From an uncultured Roseateles sp. (GTDB taxonomy: Bacteria > Pseudomonadota > Gammaproteobacteria > Burkholderiales > Burkholderiaceae): a stretch of 8,960 bases of DNA. The first letter of the stretch is position 1; every line of letters starts with the position of its first letter. Shown in pieces: positions 1 through 5,666 of this stretch. A program made the position numbers and the translations under genes. Under the pieces are notes generated by a model. It was not told the DNA's origin, made no database searches, and saw nothing but the letters and a program-made list of their open reading frames with translations. The DNA is taken from assembly GCA_946480605.1 (NCBI GenBank), contig CAMLKW010000190.1:1-8960 (forward strand), in the 5' to 3' direction.

Positions 1-74
1 TCAGCGCGCGCCGCGCGGCGCCGGGCGTCAGCCTGGCCTCGCCGCTGGCCAAGCTCACGGCGCACAGCCGCTGA
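1..74 (+). CDS. Possible 3' end of a + strand gene cut by the left edge
   Basis: A reading frame open from the window edge ends with TGA at 72-74 and gives about 23 residues ending in LASPLAKLTAHSR. The fragment is too short to show a family or domain, and in DNA this rich in G+C an open frame of this length is common by chance. If real, the gene would be convergent with the FAD oxidase whose stop lies at 186-188. The minus strand here is interrupted by stop codons in at least one frame (1-3 and 28-30), and I could not place a minus-strand gene start between 1 and 185. This matters because related phosphonate loci often carry a phosphonatase-like gene next to the oxidase. Function unknown. 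Confidence 0.25.
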   Translation, partial: SARRAAPGVSLASPLAKLTAHSR

Positions 75-159
75 GCGCGCCGCATCCGCGCGGCTCCTGA
101 CCGACCAGGCGCGCCCTGCCTGCGTCCGTGCGGCGCAGCGAACGCATCGCAGCGCCTGC

Positions 160-179
160 CCGGCGAGCTCCACCGCCGG
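160..179 (-). terminator. Weak stem-loop just after the oxidase stop codon
   Basis: CCGGCG (160-165) can pair with CGCCGG (174-179) across an 8-nt loop, beginning 7 nt beyond the oxidase stop on the minus strand. There is no T-run after it, so as an intrinsic terminator it is poor. In sequence this GC-rich such hairpins arise often by chance. The position is the main argument for it. Confidence 0.2.
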
Positions 180-185
180 CGGCCA

Positions 186-1298
186 TCACCAGTCCGCGAG
201 CACCTCTTCCGCCAGCCCGAACGCGGTGCTCGCGCCGGTGCCGCCGGTCACCATCACCAGCCGCGTGCGCGGGTCCGGCGCCTCCACCAGGCACGGCACC
301 TCGGCGCTGACCGGGTACACGCCGGTCCAGCGCTCGACGATCTCCAGGGACGGCAACGCCAGCTGCCGGTGCAGCTCGTCGAGGATCAGCCGGTCCACCG
401 CCTCGCTGGCGAAGGGCGGCAGCACCGGCCCGTAGTGGTGCGAGTCGCCGACGACCAGCGAGCCGTCCGCGCTCTGCACCACGATCAAATGGATGCCATG
501 CGCCAGCGCGTCGTGCCGCTCGGCCGACAGGCGCTCGAGCAGCGGCCGCGCCTGCGGCAGCGCCGCGTAGCCCTCGTAGCGCACCAGGCTCAGGTCGGCC
601 ATCAGCGCCGCGTTCAGCCGGAAGCCCGCCGGGGGCTTCACCCGCAGCATCTGCAGCTGGCACAGCGACAGCGCATGGGGCGTCCAGCGCTCGGCGAAAA
701 GACCGTGCAGTTCCGCGCCCGAGCACACCGCCACGCGCTCCGCGCGGTAGCTCGCCCGCGACGTGCGCACGTGCGGGGCTTCGGCCTCGAGCACCGATTC
801 GCCGAAGCGAAATTCGACGCCATGCCGCTCGGCCAGCCAAGCCGCGATGCGCGGGATCGCCTCGCGCGACTCGACGCGCAACTCGTGCGGGCTGTAGAGG
901 CCGCCGCGCAGACCCTCGGCCCGCAGGCCCGGCTGCCGCGCCAGCGCTGCGGCGGCATCGAGCCGCTCGCAGCCCTCGCCCATCTCGGTGGCCAGGAAGG
1001 CCTCCAGGATCGCTTCCGAGGCCTCGTGACGCGCGGCGACCAGCAGGCCGGCGTGCTCGATGCGCAGGCCGGCCTGCGGCGCGAGCTCGGCCCACAACTC
1101 ACGCGAGCGCCGCGCGCGCCGCCAGTGCGCGCCGCGCTGCTGGCCGGTCACGGTGACGAAACCGAAGTTGCGGATCGAGGCGCCGATGCAGGCGGCATCG
1201 CGCTCGACAACGACGACGCGCCAGCCGCGCCTGGCGCCAGCCCAGGCATGAGCCAGGCCGACGATGCCGGCACCAACCACGAGGAGATCACAGTTCAT
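186..1298 (-). CDS. FAD-dependent oxidoreductase of the phosphonate-associated TIGR03364 (HpnW-like) group
   Basis: The product is about 370 residues with a DAO-type (Pfam DAO) fold. Seen: an N-terminal dinucleotide-binding motif GAGIVG at residues 9-14, the acidic residue ending the second strand (VVVVERD, E32), a following SIRNFGFVT segment, and a C-terminal FAD-contacting stretch VMVTGGTGAST near the end. The family is known to sit with phosphonate transport genes or phosphonatase-like genes; it is thought to oxidatively deaminate an aminophosphonate, and some related enzymes (called PbfC/PbfD) are reported, from memory, to act on AEP or N-methyl-AEP and give phosphonoacetaldehyde. The exact substrate here is inference. 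Expected location is the cytoplasm. The ATG at 1296-1298 is chosen because it leads directly into the first strand of the fold (MNCDLLVVGAG); a GTG 36 nt upstream (1332-1334) is also possible. Neither has a convincing Shine-Dalgarno site. It lies downstream of the permease gene on the same strand but is separated by 327 bp of repeat-rich DNA, so co-transcription is uncertain. Confidence 0.87.
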   Translation of the reverse strand: MNCDLLVVGAGIVGLAHAWAGARRGWRVVVVERDAACIGASIRNFGFVTVTGQQRGAHWRRARRSRELWAELAPQAGLRIEHAGLLVAARHEASEAILEAFLATEMGEGCERLDAAAALARQPGLRAEGLRGGLYSPHELRVESREAIPRIAAWLAERHGVEFRFGESVLEAEAPHVRTSRASYRAERVAVCSGAELHGLFAERWTPHALSLCQLQMLRVKPPAGFRLNAALMADLSLVRYEGYAALPQARPLLERLSAERHDALAHGIHLIVVQSADGSLVVGDSHHYGPVLPPFASEAVDRLILDELHRQLALPSLEIVERWTGVYPVSAEVPCLVEAPDPRTRLVMVTGGTGASTAFGLAEEVLADW

Positions 1299-1375
1299 GG
1301 GAATGTCTGTCAAGTGATGCAGTCTCTCCCTCACCGCTCGCTGTTGCGAACGCGCTAGCCAGTGAGCCAGTTACA
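1299..1375. other. Leader region upstream of the oxidase, no clear promoter
   Basis: These 77 bases separate the oxidase start from the inverted-repeat element. On the minus strand there is a perfect TTGACA about 9 nt upstream of the ATG, but it is too close to the start codon and lacks a matching -10 box at 17 nt, so it is unlikely to drive this gene unless translation starts elsewhere. No other recognisable regulatory site was seen. The palindromic hexamer GCTAGC occurs at 1354-1359 and again inside the repeat at 1411-1416. Confidence 0.4.
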
Positions 1376-1464
1376 CCCTCTCCCGCTTGCGGGAGAGGGC
1401 GGGGGTGAGGGCTAGCGGCCTTCGCAGACCCTCACCCCTACCCTCTCCCGCAAGCGGGAGAGGG
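1376..1464. repeat. Compound inverted repeat: two facing hairpins (REP/BIME-like element)
   Basis: Two copies of a 36-nt unit face each other across a 17-nt spacer (left 1376-1411, right 1429-1464); the copies match in inverted orientation except for two adjacent positions (1400-1401 against 1439-1440). Each unit contains its own small hairpin: arm CCCTCTCCCGC, then a 2-nt centre (TT at 1387-1388, AA at 1452-1453), then GCGGGAGAGGG. So the whole can fold either as two 11-bp hairpins or as one long cruciform of about 34 paired bases. Sequences of this kind are widespread between genes in beta- and gamma-proteobacteria (established, general), and this looks like a dispersed repetitive element rather than a unique site. 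It lies between the permease and oxidase genes and could stabilise the upstream transcript's 3' end or end transcription. No transposase is nearby. Confidence 0.85.
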
Positions 1465-1586
1465 AGTTGGCGGCAGCGAGAGAAAGCGACCGGGAGTGAG
1501 GGTGGGCAGAGTGAGCGGAAGAAGCGAGAAGAAGCGAGAGGCAGTGAGAGCGAATGAAGTGAAAGAGAAAAAAGGGAGCGAAAAGG
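1465..1586. other. Strand-biased purine-rich tract with local 10-nt repeat
   Basis: About 120 bases in which the + strand is overwhelmingly G and A and very poor in C and T. GAAGCGAGA occurs at 1521-1529 and again at 1531-1539, and flanking words (GTGAGCGGAA before, GCAGTGAGAG after) resemble it at the same 10-nt step. Overall G+C is visibly lower than in the flanking genes. A transcript coming from the permease gene would read this as a C- and U-rich, G-poor, unstructured RNA, which is the composition expected of a Rho loading (rut) region. No convincing protein is encoded: the open frames through it are arginine/serine-rich translations of the simple sequence. Confidence 0.6.
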
Positions 1587-1608
1587 CGCGCAGGCGCAGC
1601 AGGGCGCG
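1571..1608 (-). terminator. Possible intrinsic terminator after the permease gene
   Basis: On the minus strand, starting about 18 nt past the permease stop, CGCGC (read at 1608-1604) can pair with GCGCG (1591-1587) around a 12-nt loop, followed by CCTTTTCGCTCCC and then a run of six T (complement of the A-run at 1568-1573 region). The stem is short (5 bp) and the T-rich stretch is interrupted, so strength is doubtful. If it works it would partly uncouple the oxidase gene from the transporter genes. Confidence 0.3.
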
Positions 1609-1625
1609 TCATGTCATCCATGCCG

Positions 1626-3371
1626 CTACCGGGCGCGCCAGCGCTGCGTGCGCTGCACCAGCAGGTGGCCGGCCAGGCCGATGACGCCGCGCCCGATCGC
1701 CGCCGTCGCGAACAGCAGCGTCGCCATCGCCGCGGCTGGCGCGGTATCGCCGGCATCGTCCATGGCCAGCACCGCGACCGCCGCCAGCGCCGTGTCGGGC
1801 GAGTACAGGAACACCACCGCCGACACCGTCGTCAACGCGCTCACGAAGAAGTAGCCCGCCACCTGCACCAGCGTCGGGATCGCGATGGGCAGGTGCACGC
1901 GCACCAGATGGGTCCAGAACGGCAGCCCCAGCGACTCGGCCACGCGCTCGTACTCGGGGTCGAGCTGGCGCAGCGCGCCCAGCTGCGTCAAGTGCGCCAC
2001 CGAGTAGTAGTGCGCCACCGTGCACAGCACCAGGATGCCCAGCCCGCCATACCAGCCGCGCAGCGGATTCCACGGCGCGTTGAAGAACAGGATGTAGCCC
2101 AGCCCCAGCGCCAGTCCCGGCACCGCCATCGGCAGCGTCGCCATCGCGTTGATCAGCCCGCGCGCGGCGCGATGCCCGCGCGGCTTGTCCACCAGCCAAG
2201 CCACCGCGAAGCTCATCACCGTGCCCGCCGCCGCCGTCCACAGCGCCATGCGCAGCGAGTTCCAATAGCTGGCCCAGCCGCCGCCATCGCTCATGTCGAA
2301 CTGGTAATGCGACAGCGTCGGCGCGAGCTGGTACGGCCAGTACTGCGCGAAGGACGCATACACGGCGACGCCGAACACACCCACCAGCGCCGCGGCGACG
2401 ACCGCGCAATACAGCAGCGCGGCCAGGTCCCGCGGCGCATGCGGCGTGGGGACGTGCGGCACCGCGCGCAGGCTCAGCACCGCCCGCTGGCGGGCGCGCA
2501 GGCGCTGCTCCAGCGCGAAGGCGCCCAGCGCCGGCAGCAGCAGGAGCAGCGCCACCACGGCGCCGCGGTCCAGGCGCTGCTGGCCGACCACTTCCTTGTA
2601 GATGTCGGTGGCCAGCATCGGCGTCTGCCCGCCGACCACCTTGGGCACACCGAAGTCGGTCAGCACCAGCACGAACACGACCACCAGCGAGATCAGCAGC
2701 CCGTAGCGGCTGGCCGGCAGCGTCACGGTGCGGAACACGCGCCAGCCGCCCGCGCCCAGGCAGCGCGCGGCCTCCAGGGTCCGGGCGTCGTTCGCGGACA
2801 GCGTCGTGACCAGGATCAGCATCGCGTGCGGGAAGGTCCACAGCACCGACCCCATCACGATGCCGGCCGGCCCGTAGATGCCGTCCACGCCGACCGCGTG
2901 CAGCACGCCCTTCAACAGGCCCTGATTGCCGAAGGCATAGACCAGCCCGATGGCCGCCAGCAGCGACGGCGCCAGCAGCGGCAGCAGCGCCAGCGCGCGC
3001 CACACTGCCCGCGCCGGCAGCGCGGTGTGCGTCAGCGCCCAGGCGTAGCCGTAGGCCAGCACGATGCAGACCAGCGCCGACACCGCCGACAGCGCGACGC
3101 TGTGCCACAGCGCGCTCCAGCGACCGGTCGAGAAGTACGCGGCGAAGTGCGCGCCGCCGACGAAGCGCCCCTGCCCGTCCAGCACGCTCTGCGCCAGCAG
3201 CGACACCAGCGGCAGCAGGATGATCAGCGTCAGCACGACCAGCGCCGCGGCCAGCAGCCCGCGCAGCGCCCAGGCCTCGACGGGCCAGCGCCGAGCGGGA
3301 CGCTCGTGCGCCGCGCGCGGGATCGCCGTCCCTGGCTCGCTCGCCCGCACGCGCGCCGGACCGCCGCTCAC
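1626..3371 (-). CDS. phnU: 2-aminoethylphosphonate-type ABC transporter permease, two fused domains
   Basis: A 581-residue inner-membrane protein with two binding-protein-dependent permease domains in one chain, the arrangement known for the putative AEP transporter permease (TIGR03262) and iron-type (SfuB-like) permeases. Seen: an Arg/Pro-rich cytoplasmic N-terminus (1-36), a first membrane segment (about 38-64), and many hydrophobic segments. There are two EAA-type loops that would dock on the ATPase: about 199-220 (EAARCLGAGGWRVFRTVTLP) and about 476-496 (VAESLGLPFWTHLVRVHLP). The halves are joined near residues 290-315. Because each half supplies one pore domain, a single gene can replace the usual pair. 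The GTG start at 3369-3371 is supported by a GGAGGG site 4 nt upstream, and its GTG overlaps the TGA stop of the ATPase gene by 4 bases, implying translational coupling. Substrate assignment rests on the neighbours as well as the family. Confidence 0.92.
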   Translation of the reverse strand: MSGGPARVRASEPGTAIPRAAHERPARRWPVEAWALRGLLAAALVVLTLIILLPLVSLLAQSVLDGQGRFVGGAHFAAYFSTGRWSALWHSVALSAVSALVCIVLAYGYAWALTHTALPARAVWRALALLPLLAPSLLAAIGLVYAFGNQGLLKGVLHAVGVDGIYGPAGIVMGSVLWTFPHAMLILVTTLSANDARTLEAARCLGAGGWRVFRTVTLPASRYGLLISLVVVFVLVLTDFGVPKVVGGQTPMLATDIYKEVVGQQRLDRGAVVALLLLLPALGAFALEQRLRARQRAVLSLRAVPHVPTPHAPRDLAALLYCAVVAAALVGVFGVAVYASFAQYWPYQLAPTLSHYQFDMSDGGGWASYWNSLRMALWTAAAGTVMSFAVAWLVDKPRGHRAARGLINAMATLPMAVPGLALGLGYILFFNAPWNPLRGWYGGLGILVLCTVAHYYSVAHLTQLGALRQLDPEYERVAESLGLPFWTHLVRVHLPIAIPTLVQVAGYFFVSALTTVSAVVFLYSPDTALAAVAVLAMDDAGDTAPAAAMATLLFATAAIGRGVIGLAGHLLVQRTQRWRAR

Positions 3372-4447
3372 GCGACCCTCCGCATCGACAGCGGCGCGTC
3401 GAAGAGCTGGATCGCCGCGGCCGCCAGGCGCAGTCCGCGGACCTCGCCCTCCCGCAGGCCCGCGGCCTCGGCGCTGGGCAGCTCGACGCTCAAGGCCCCG
3501 CCGAGCGCGTCGCTGCGCAGCAGCACCTGCGTCACCGCGCCCTGGAACTGGAGCGCGTCGACGCGCGCGCGCAGCATCGCACCCGCGCCGTCGAGCAGCT
3601 GCACCGCCTCAGGCCGGATGCCCAGCCGCACCACGCTGCCGGTCTTGTAGACGCGCGTGTCGCAGTCGACCAGCGTGGTGCCCACGCGCACCCGGCCCTC
3701 GGCCACCACCTGCCCCTCCATCCAGTTCATGCGCCCGATGAAGCCGGCCACCAACGCGCTGGCCGGCTGCTCGTAGAGCTCGCGCGGCGCGCCCTGCTGC
3801 GCGATCTGTCCGCGGGCGAGCAGCACCACGCGATCGGACATCGCCAGCGCCTCGTCCTGGTCATGGGTGACCATCAGCGTCGTGATGCCCAGGCGCTGCT
3901 GCAGCGCGCGGATCTCGGCGCGCAGCTCCTGCCGCACCTGCGCGTCCAGCGCCGACAGCGGCTCATCCAGCAGCAGCAGCCGCGGTCGCGGCGCCAGCGC
4001 GCGCGCCAGCGCGACCCGCTGCTGCTGGCCGCCGGAGAGCTGCGAGGGAAACTTGCCGGCCTGCTCCGGCAGGCCCACCAGCGCCAGCATCTCCGCGGCG
4101 CGCTCGGCCGCTTCGCGGCGCGGCAGGCCGCTCAGTCCATAGCGGACGTTCTCCATCGCCGTCATGTTGGGGAACAGCGCGTAGGACTGGAACACGACGC
4201 CGAAACGGCGCTGCGATGCCGGCCAGGCGGTGATGTCCTGTCCCTGCATCAGCACCTGCCCGAGCTCGGGCGTCTCGATGCCGCAGACGATGCGCAGCAG
4301 CGTGGTCTTGCCGCAGCCCGACGGGCCGAGCAGCGAGACGAACTCGCCGGCGCGCAGGTCCAGGTCGATGTCCTGCAGCACCGTCTGGGAGCCGAAACGC
4401 TTGGTGATCTGGCGCAGGTGCAGCATGGCTCGTCCGTGGTCCGTCAT
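3368..4447 (-). CDS. phnT: 2-aminoethylphosphonate-type ABC transporter ATP-binding protein
   Basis: A 359-residue ATPase that powers uptake through the fused permease. All nucleotide-binding motifs are intact: Walker A GPSGCGKTT (41-49), Q-loop glutamine at 87 in FQSYALFPNMT, signature LSGGQ (137-141), Walker B LLLLDE (157-162), D-loop SALD (165-168) and the switch histidine at 195 in MVTHDQDEA. Beyond about residue 235 comes a regulatory domain with two OB/TOBE-like halves, including RLGIRPEAV near 274-282, as in the CUT1/Fe/phosphonate importer ATPases; length is usual for that group. The ATG at 4445-4447 is chosen as the first start after the binding-protein gene, leaving a 34-nt gap; an ATG at 4424-4426 (MLHLRQITKRFG) would also give a complete protein. 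A longer frame reaching 4666 overlaps the binding-protein gene and is not credible. The family match is to the AEP transporter set (TIGR03258 type); substrate specificity comes from the binding protein. Confidence 0.92.
   Translation of the reverse strand: MTDHGRAMLHLRQITKRFGSQTVLQDIDLDLRAGEFVSLLGPSGCGKTTLLRIVCGIETPELGQVLMQGQDITAWPASQRRFGVVFQSYALFPNMTAMENVRYGLSGLPRREAAERAAEMLALVGLPEQAGKFPSQLSGGQQQRVALARALAPRPRLLLLDEPLSALDAQVRQELRAEIRALQQRLGITTLMVTHDQDEALAMSDRVVLLARGQIAQQGAPRELYEQPASALVAGFIGRMNWMEGQVVAEGRVRVGTTLVDCDTRVYKTGSVVRLGIRPEAVQLLDGAGAMLRARVDALQFQGAVTQVLLRSDALGGALSVELPSAEAAGLREGEVRGLRLAAAAIQLFDAPLSMRRVA
3376..3381 (-). promoter_or_regulatory. Ribosome binding site fixing the GTG start of the permease
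   Basis: GGAGGG on the minus strand, lying within the last codons of the ATPase gene and 4 nt before the GTG at 3371. It is the strongest Shine-Dalgarno match around this junction and supports a GTG start overlapping the upstream stop codon rather than a later ATG. Confidence 0.6.
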
Positions 4448-4481
4448 CCGTGGTGCCTGTCGGCCGGTGGCCCGGGCCGGA

Positions 4482-5531
4482 TCACTTCTTCTCGGCCTTG
4501 GCCTCGTAGCGGCGCGACCACTCGGCCAGGATGCGATCCCGGTTGGCGGCGGCCCAGCCGAAGTCGTTCTTCGCCAGCAGCTTGTCGAGGTCGGACGGCA
4601 CGTACTCCAGCTGCTCCTGCACCGACGGCAGCGCCAGCACGGCGAAGTTCTTCGCGTACAGCTCATTGGCCTTGCGGGTCACCGCCCAGTCGGCCAGCGC
4701 CCGGGCGGCCTCGGGCTTGCGGGTCGACTTCATGATCGCGGTGGCCTCGACATCCCAGCCCAGGCCCTCCTTCGGGAAGACGATGTCGATGGGCGCGCCT
4801 TCCTTCTTCGTCTTGTTGGCGCGGTACTCGAAGGACAGGCCCACCGGGAACTCGCCGGCGCCGGCCTGGCGACAGGGCTTGGAGCCGCTGTGGGTGTAGA
4901 CGCCGATGTTCTGGTGCAGCGCGTCCATGAAGGCCCAGCCCTTGGCCTCGCCCATCATCTGCAGCCAGGCCGAGACCATCAGATAGCCGGTGCCGCTGGA
5001 GGCGGGATGCGGCATCGTCAGCAGGCCCTTGTAGACGGGCTGGGTGAGGTCGCTCCAGGCGGCGGGCCGCGGCAGGTTGCGCCTGGCCGCCTCGGCGGTG
5101 TTGAAGCAGACCGCGGACGACCACAGGTCCATGCCGACCCAGGTCGGCTGCGGCCGCGGGTCGCGCATGGTGGGACGCACCTGCTCGAGGCCCTTGGGCG
5201 CGTAGGCCGCCAGCATGCCTTCCTTGTCCAGCAGCATCAGCGAGGTCGCGGCCAGTCCCCAGACGACGTCGGCCTGCGGATTGGCCTTCTCGGCCAGCAG
5301 GCGCGCGGTGACGATGCCGGTGGACTCGCGCACGAACTTCAGCTCGATGGCCGGGTGGTCCTGCTCGAAGGCGGTCTTGTAGGCCTTGATCTGGTCGGCT
5401 TCGAGCGCGCTGTAGACCAGCAGTTCGGTCCTGCCCTGGGCGTGGGCCTCGGGGCTGGTCAGCGCGGCGATCACCGCCAGGCTCAGCGCGGCGGCGGTGT
5501 GGACGAGGGTCGAGAAGGACTTGAGACGCAT
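4482..5531 (-). CDS. phnS: Periplasmic 2-aminoethylphosphonate-binding protein of the ABC importer
   Basis: A 349-residue secreted solute-binding protein, first gene of the transport operon. Residues 1-31 form a Sec signal peptide: MRLK positive start, hydrophobic core TAAALSLAVIAAL, and an A-H-A cleavage site before QGRTELLVYSALEAD. No lipobox cysteine is present, so the mature protein should be free in the periplasm. The mature chain has the type II fold seen in iron and phosphonate binding proteins; the stretch TGIVTARLLAEKANPQADVV (71-90) and the following WGLAATSLMLLDKEGM are typical of the putative AEP-binding family TIGR03261. Cys142 and Cys220 are the only cysteines and might form a disulfide. 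The ATG at 5529-5531 is supported by GGAG 5 nt upstream (5537-5540 on the minus strand) and by the signal peptide; the frame stays open upstream only as a shadow of the LysR gene. The distinction between AEP, N-methyl-AEP and hydroxylated AEP as ligand cannot be made from sequence. Confidence 0.92.
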   Translation of the reverse strand: MRLKSFSTLVHTAAALSLAVIAALTSPEAHAQGRTELLVYSALEADQIKAYKTAFEQDHPAIELKFVRESTGIVTARLLAEKANPQADVVWGLAATSLMLLDKEGMLAAYAPKGLEQVRPTMRDPRPQPTWVGMDLWSSAVCFNTAEAARRNLPRPAAWSDLTQPVYKGLLTMPHPASSGTGYLMVSAWLQMMGEAKGWAFMDALHQNIGVYTHSGSKPCRQAGAGEFPVGLSFEYRANKTKKEGAPIDIVFPKEGLGWDVEATAIMKSTRKPEAARALADWAVTRKANELYAKNFAVLALPSVQEQLEYVPSDLDKLLAKNDFGWAAANRDRILAEWSRRYEAKAEKK

Positions 5532-5554
5532 GGGCGCTCCATGGGGGGATGCGG

Positions 5555-5570
5555 CACCCCGGTCGGGGTG
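5555..5570 (-). promoter_or_regulatory. Small hairpin in the leader of the binding-protein gene
   Basis: CACCCC (5555-5560) and GGGGTG (5565-5570) form a perfect 6-bp stem around a 4-nt loop, lying about 14 nt upstream of the Shine-Dalgarno site of the binding-protein gene. If the transcript starts upstream of it, the hairpin would sit in the 5' leader and could tune stability or translation. No riboswitch structure is recognisable. Confidence 0.3.
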
Positions 5571-5591
5571 ATCGATGGGCGACACTGTAGG

Positions 5592-5617
5592 AATGGCATA
5601 TGTCATTGACGCGTCAA
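5592..5617. promoter_or_regulatory. Candidate LysR operator: two overlapping palindromes
   Basis: AATGGCATATGTCATT (5592-5607) is a 16-nt palindrome with one mismatched pair, and TTGACGCGTCAA (5606-5617) is a perfect 12-nt palindrome sharing its first two bases. Together they form a 26-bp symmetric block just upstream of the possible -10 box for the transporter genes. LysR-family proteins bind such dyads, usually with a T-N11-A core; here the spacing is close to but not exactly that. The regulator encoded next door is the obvious candidate protein. The perfect palindrome also contains TTGACG on both strands, so it may serve as a -35 element or as an autoregulation site. Confidence 0.5.
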
Positions 5618-5666
5618 ACGGCCCAAGTTCCCGAAAGCCGGTATTGGCGGATTTGGGGTCGCCGTC

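Larger units (their letters stand above)
5532..5666. promoter_or_regulatory. Divergent promoter region between transporter operon and LysR gene
   Basis: This 135-bp region separates two genes facing away from each other, the classic arrangement for a LysR regulator and its target. It is noticeably more A/T-rich around 5584-5618 than the coding DNA. A possible -10 box for the transporter operon is TACAGT on the minus strand (complement at 5584-5589), without a good -35 box, as expected for an activator-dependent promoter. I could not identify a convincing promoter for the LysR gene. Confidence 0.6.

Noticed and set aside
1299..1315. Perfect TTGACA (minus strand) just upstream of the oxidase ATG as a -35 box
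   Set aside because: It is about 9 nt from the start codon, and the sequence 17 nt downstream is a poor -10 and lies inside the gene. Probably chance.
369..1358. A 329-codon + strand frame and a minus-strand frame (55-1095) overlapping the oxidase
   Set aside because: Neither shows a fold or motif. The oxidase frame has the FAD-binding GAGIVG motif and a full-length DAO fold.
1376..1464. The inverted repeat considered as ends of an insertion sequence
   Set aside because: Only 17 bases lie between the two units, there is no transposase, and no target-site duplication is evident. It is at most a non-autonomous REP-type element.
1521..1539. Tandem GAAGCGAGA copies considered as a CRISPR or minisatellite array
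   Set aside because: Only two exact copies at a 10-nt step, with decayed neighbours and no spacers. This is simple purine-rich sequence, not an array.
1412..1756. A 114-codon minus-strand frame across the intergenic repeat and permease end
   Set aside because: It is composed of the repeat and the pyrimidine-rich tract translated (Ser/Leu/Arg runs) and overlaps the permease in another frame. No start signal or homology cue.
1611..3650. A 679-codon open frame on the + strand opposite the permease and part of the ATPase
   Set aside because: Its product is mostly Arg, Gln, His and Ala with no domain, and it lies opposite a gene with clear membrane segments and EAA loops. It is a typical GC-skew shadow.
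4230..5609. A 459-codon open frame on the + strand opposite the binding-protein gene
   Set aside because: Composition is Gly/Arg/Leu/Gln-rich without motifs, while the minus strand gives a complete secreted binding protein with signal peptide and ribosome site.
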